Origin: Gilliamella mensalis
GTDB lineage: Bacteria > Pseudomonadota > Gammaproteobacteria > Enterobacterales > Orbaceae
DNA length: 64,000 nucleotides
Reading direction: 5' to 3'
Assembly: GCF_900103085.1 (NCBI RefSeq)
Contig: NZ_FMWR01000012.1
Span: forward strand, 74,651 to 138,650
The notes under the pieces are model-generated. The model saw nothing but the letters and a program-made list of their open reading frames with translations, was not told where the DNA came from and did not search any database. The position numbers and the translations under genes were made by a program. Each line of letters opens with the position of its first letter. Within the stretch, counting starts at the first letter, position 1. Positions 62,835 to 64,000 of this stretch are shown piece by piece.

Positions 62835-63299
62835 ATGTTTTACCATAGAAAAAAGCAGTCATATATTCTAAATCTTTTTAATTATTACAGTAGTCAAAAG
62901 CAAAATCTTTCCTCACTTTTATTATTGAACTTAACGGACTTATCAAAGCCCTCGTTGTTTTTTGCACCATTTTTGTTATTACCGTGTTCTTTGAGTTTAC
63001 AGGCATTATCGGTGCAAACTTCAAATGTCATTCAAGGAACAGCCCCGTATTTAACGTTTGATGATGGCGCCACTAAGGTAATGAGTTTTGAAGGGGCATT
63101 AGGTATAAATTTGGCAAATATTGGCTATATACCACAAGGTATAAATAGCACGCTTTATCCAAATGCAATTGTTGATACATCAAACATAAATAACCCAATT
63201 GAGATGCCAAATACGATCTATACTTTTGCGGATATTCAAACTGTAAATATCCCAAACTTAGTACACAACTCACGTAGAAAATCATGCTGCTTGTTTTAG
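62835..63299 (+). pseudogene. N-terminal fragment of an adhesin-like surface protein, cut by an IS element
   Basis: About 140 residues of a secreted protein remain. A long N-terminal extension (MFYHRKKQSYIL... to ~residue 38) precedes a hydrophobic signal core (SLFFAPFLLLPCSLSLQALS), like the extended signal peptides of large type V-secreted adhesins; the mature part begins VQTSNVIQGTAPY and is Asn/Thr/Ile-rich. Homology is not recognised beyond that style. The reading frame runs into the end of an IS3-family element near 63261 and stops at 63299, so the last ~12 residues come from the IS. The rest of the gene may lie beyond the window. Confidence 0.65.
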
Positions 63300-64000
63300 T
63301 GTTTTATACTCAATCGGTGTCATATTATTTAATGCCTCATGCGGTCTTTCGGTATTATAAATCGTTAACCATTCTTCGGTTATTCTCCTTGCTTGTGCTA
63401 AGTTGTTAAAAAGATATAAATCGAGTACTTCAGTACGATAGGTACGATTAAATCGTTCAATATAGCCATTTTGATAAGGGCTACCGGGCTGGATATAATC
63501 AATGGCTATATCATGAGATTTAGCCCAGTTTATCTAAATAACGGGTAATTCTCCCTGCCGGTAAGCTTACTGCAATATCAATGCCTAGCGCCTCACGATT
63601 AAAGTCATCGATGACATTGAATGTCCTAAAGCGACGTTGATTACCACTACTGTCACTCATCAAATCCATTGACCAGCATTCACCTTGTTTATTGGGTGCT
63701 GATAGCCTTTCTGGGTTTCGTGGAGGAAGGCGCTGTTTACGCTTTACCCTGAGATTAAGCTTTAATTCACAATACACCCGATACACCCGTTTATGATTCC
63801 ATTTATAGCCGAGCTTTCTGATACGATTAAAGCATTTAGGAAAGCCCCAGCGTAAATGCCGGTCTGTGATAGCATTCAACACCGAAATAATCACCGAATC
63901 ATCCAGTAACTTAGGTTGATAATAGTAAGCACAACGGCTTAAGCCAACAATGGCACAACTCATAGCAATAGTAACTGAATGATTTTGTTGTAGTTGCTGT
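63261..64000 (-). mobile_element. IS3-family insertion sequence, partial (runs off the right edge)
   Basis: The element enters the adhesin-like gene at about 63261 and continues past the window edge. The terminus is approximate: it is inferred from where similarity to the second remnant (25790-25895) ends. I could not see terminal inverted repeats or a target duplication because the other end is missing. It encodes an OrfB-type transposase on the minus strand. Confidence 0.85.
63282..64000 (-). pseudogene. IS3-family transposase OrfB, internally deleted and frameshifted
   Basis: The minus-strand frame from the right edge to 63520 reads HTH-21/rve segments: AIVGLSRCAYYYQPK, RWGFPKCFNRIRKLGYKWNHKRVYR (in part), and the first catalytic Asp in WSMDLMSDS. 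It then stops after RITRYLDKLG. The next frame resumes at once as AKSHDIAIDYIQPGSPYQNGYIERFNR, with the catalytic Glu, and ends KTLKQAA at 63282. The segment between, normally ~25 residues with the DNGPEF Asp, is absent, so the second catalytic Asp is lost and the frame shifts. This copy cannot make an active transposase by itself. Confidence 0.85.

Overview
The window comes from an AT-rich gammaproteobacterium whose gene content and local gene orders are enterobacterial-like but diverged: rph-pyrE beside yicC, seqA-pgm, mnmA-hflD-purB, hemCDXY, yciV-yciO-rluB and azlCD. The fermentative, anaerobic and sugar-uptake traits (NifJ, a beta-glucoside PTS, chitobiase) and the type I-F CRISPR repeat suggest an Orbaceae-type gut symbiont (Gilliamella/Frischella-like). 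That assignment is inference from gene content only.

Layout. 1-9.2 kb: tail of a GH20 chitobiase, rraB, yciV (rnm), yciO, rluB, an unrecognised TPR-like lipoprotein, a cyclic amidohydrolase with a structured leader, an ABM monooxygenase and argS. 9.7-13.2 kb: a TPP riboswitch followed by the thiamine ABC transporter thiBPQ. 13.2-18.2 kb: a lone 1650-residue SF1 helicase-nuclease with a GreA-like C-terminus, a probable defence gene. 18.5-23.9 kb: dinB with a LexA box, then a beta-glucoside unit (6-phospho-beta-glucosidase and EIIBCA) divergent from a GntR/UTRA regulator, with a CRP-like site between. 24.7-27.9 kb: a cas-less type I-F CRISPR array of 17 repeats, an IS3 remnant and a single-chain GmrSD-type (DUF262/DUF1524) restriction gene, forming a small defence island. 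28.1-43.6 kb: housekeeping genes (pyrE, rph, yicC, a DMT permease, a MATE pump, yejK, nfo, yccS, pgm, seqA, slyB, gloA, gmk, azlCD). 43.7-51.5 kb: hemYX, hemDC, purB, hflD, mnmA. 51.7-52.8 kb: a phage-type regulatory switch (S24 repressor facing a Ner-like gene) without any prophage. 52.9-57.2 kb: tpiA, zapB and a DUF2868 / DUF3482-GTPase / NlpC-lipoprotein operon. 57.3-62.3 kb: a Tat-exported HisC-like aminotransferase and nifJ. 62.8-64.0 kb: an adhesin-like gene interrupted by an IS3-family element whose transposase carries an internal deletion.

How the genes connect. Thiamine import supplies TPP, which NifJ requires and which the riboswitch senses. The PTS and GH1 enzyme feed beta-glucosides into glycolysis (tpiA, pgm). 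HemC and HemD make uroporphyrinogen III, and HemX and HemY follow from a separate transcription unit. The most unusual items are the helicase-nuclease-GreA fusion, the CRISPR repeat block that has lost the Cas6f closing base pair, the transplanted phage switch, the exported PLP enzyme, and the membrane/GTPase/murein-hydrolase operon. No rRNA or tRNA gene was recognised.
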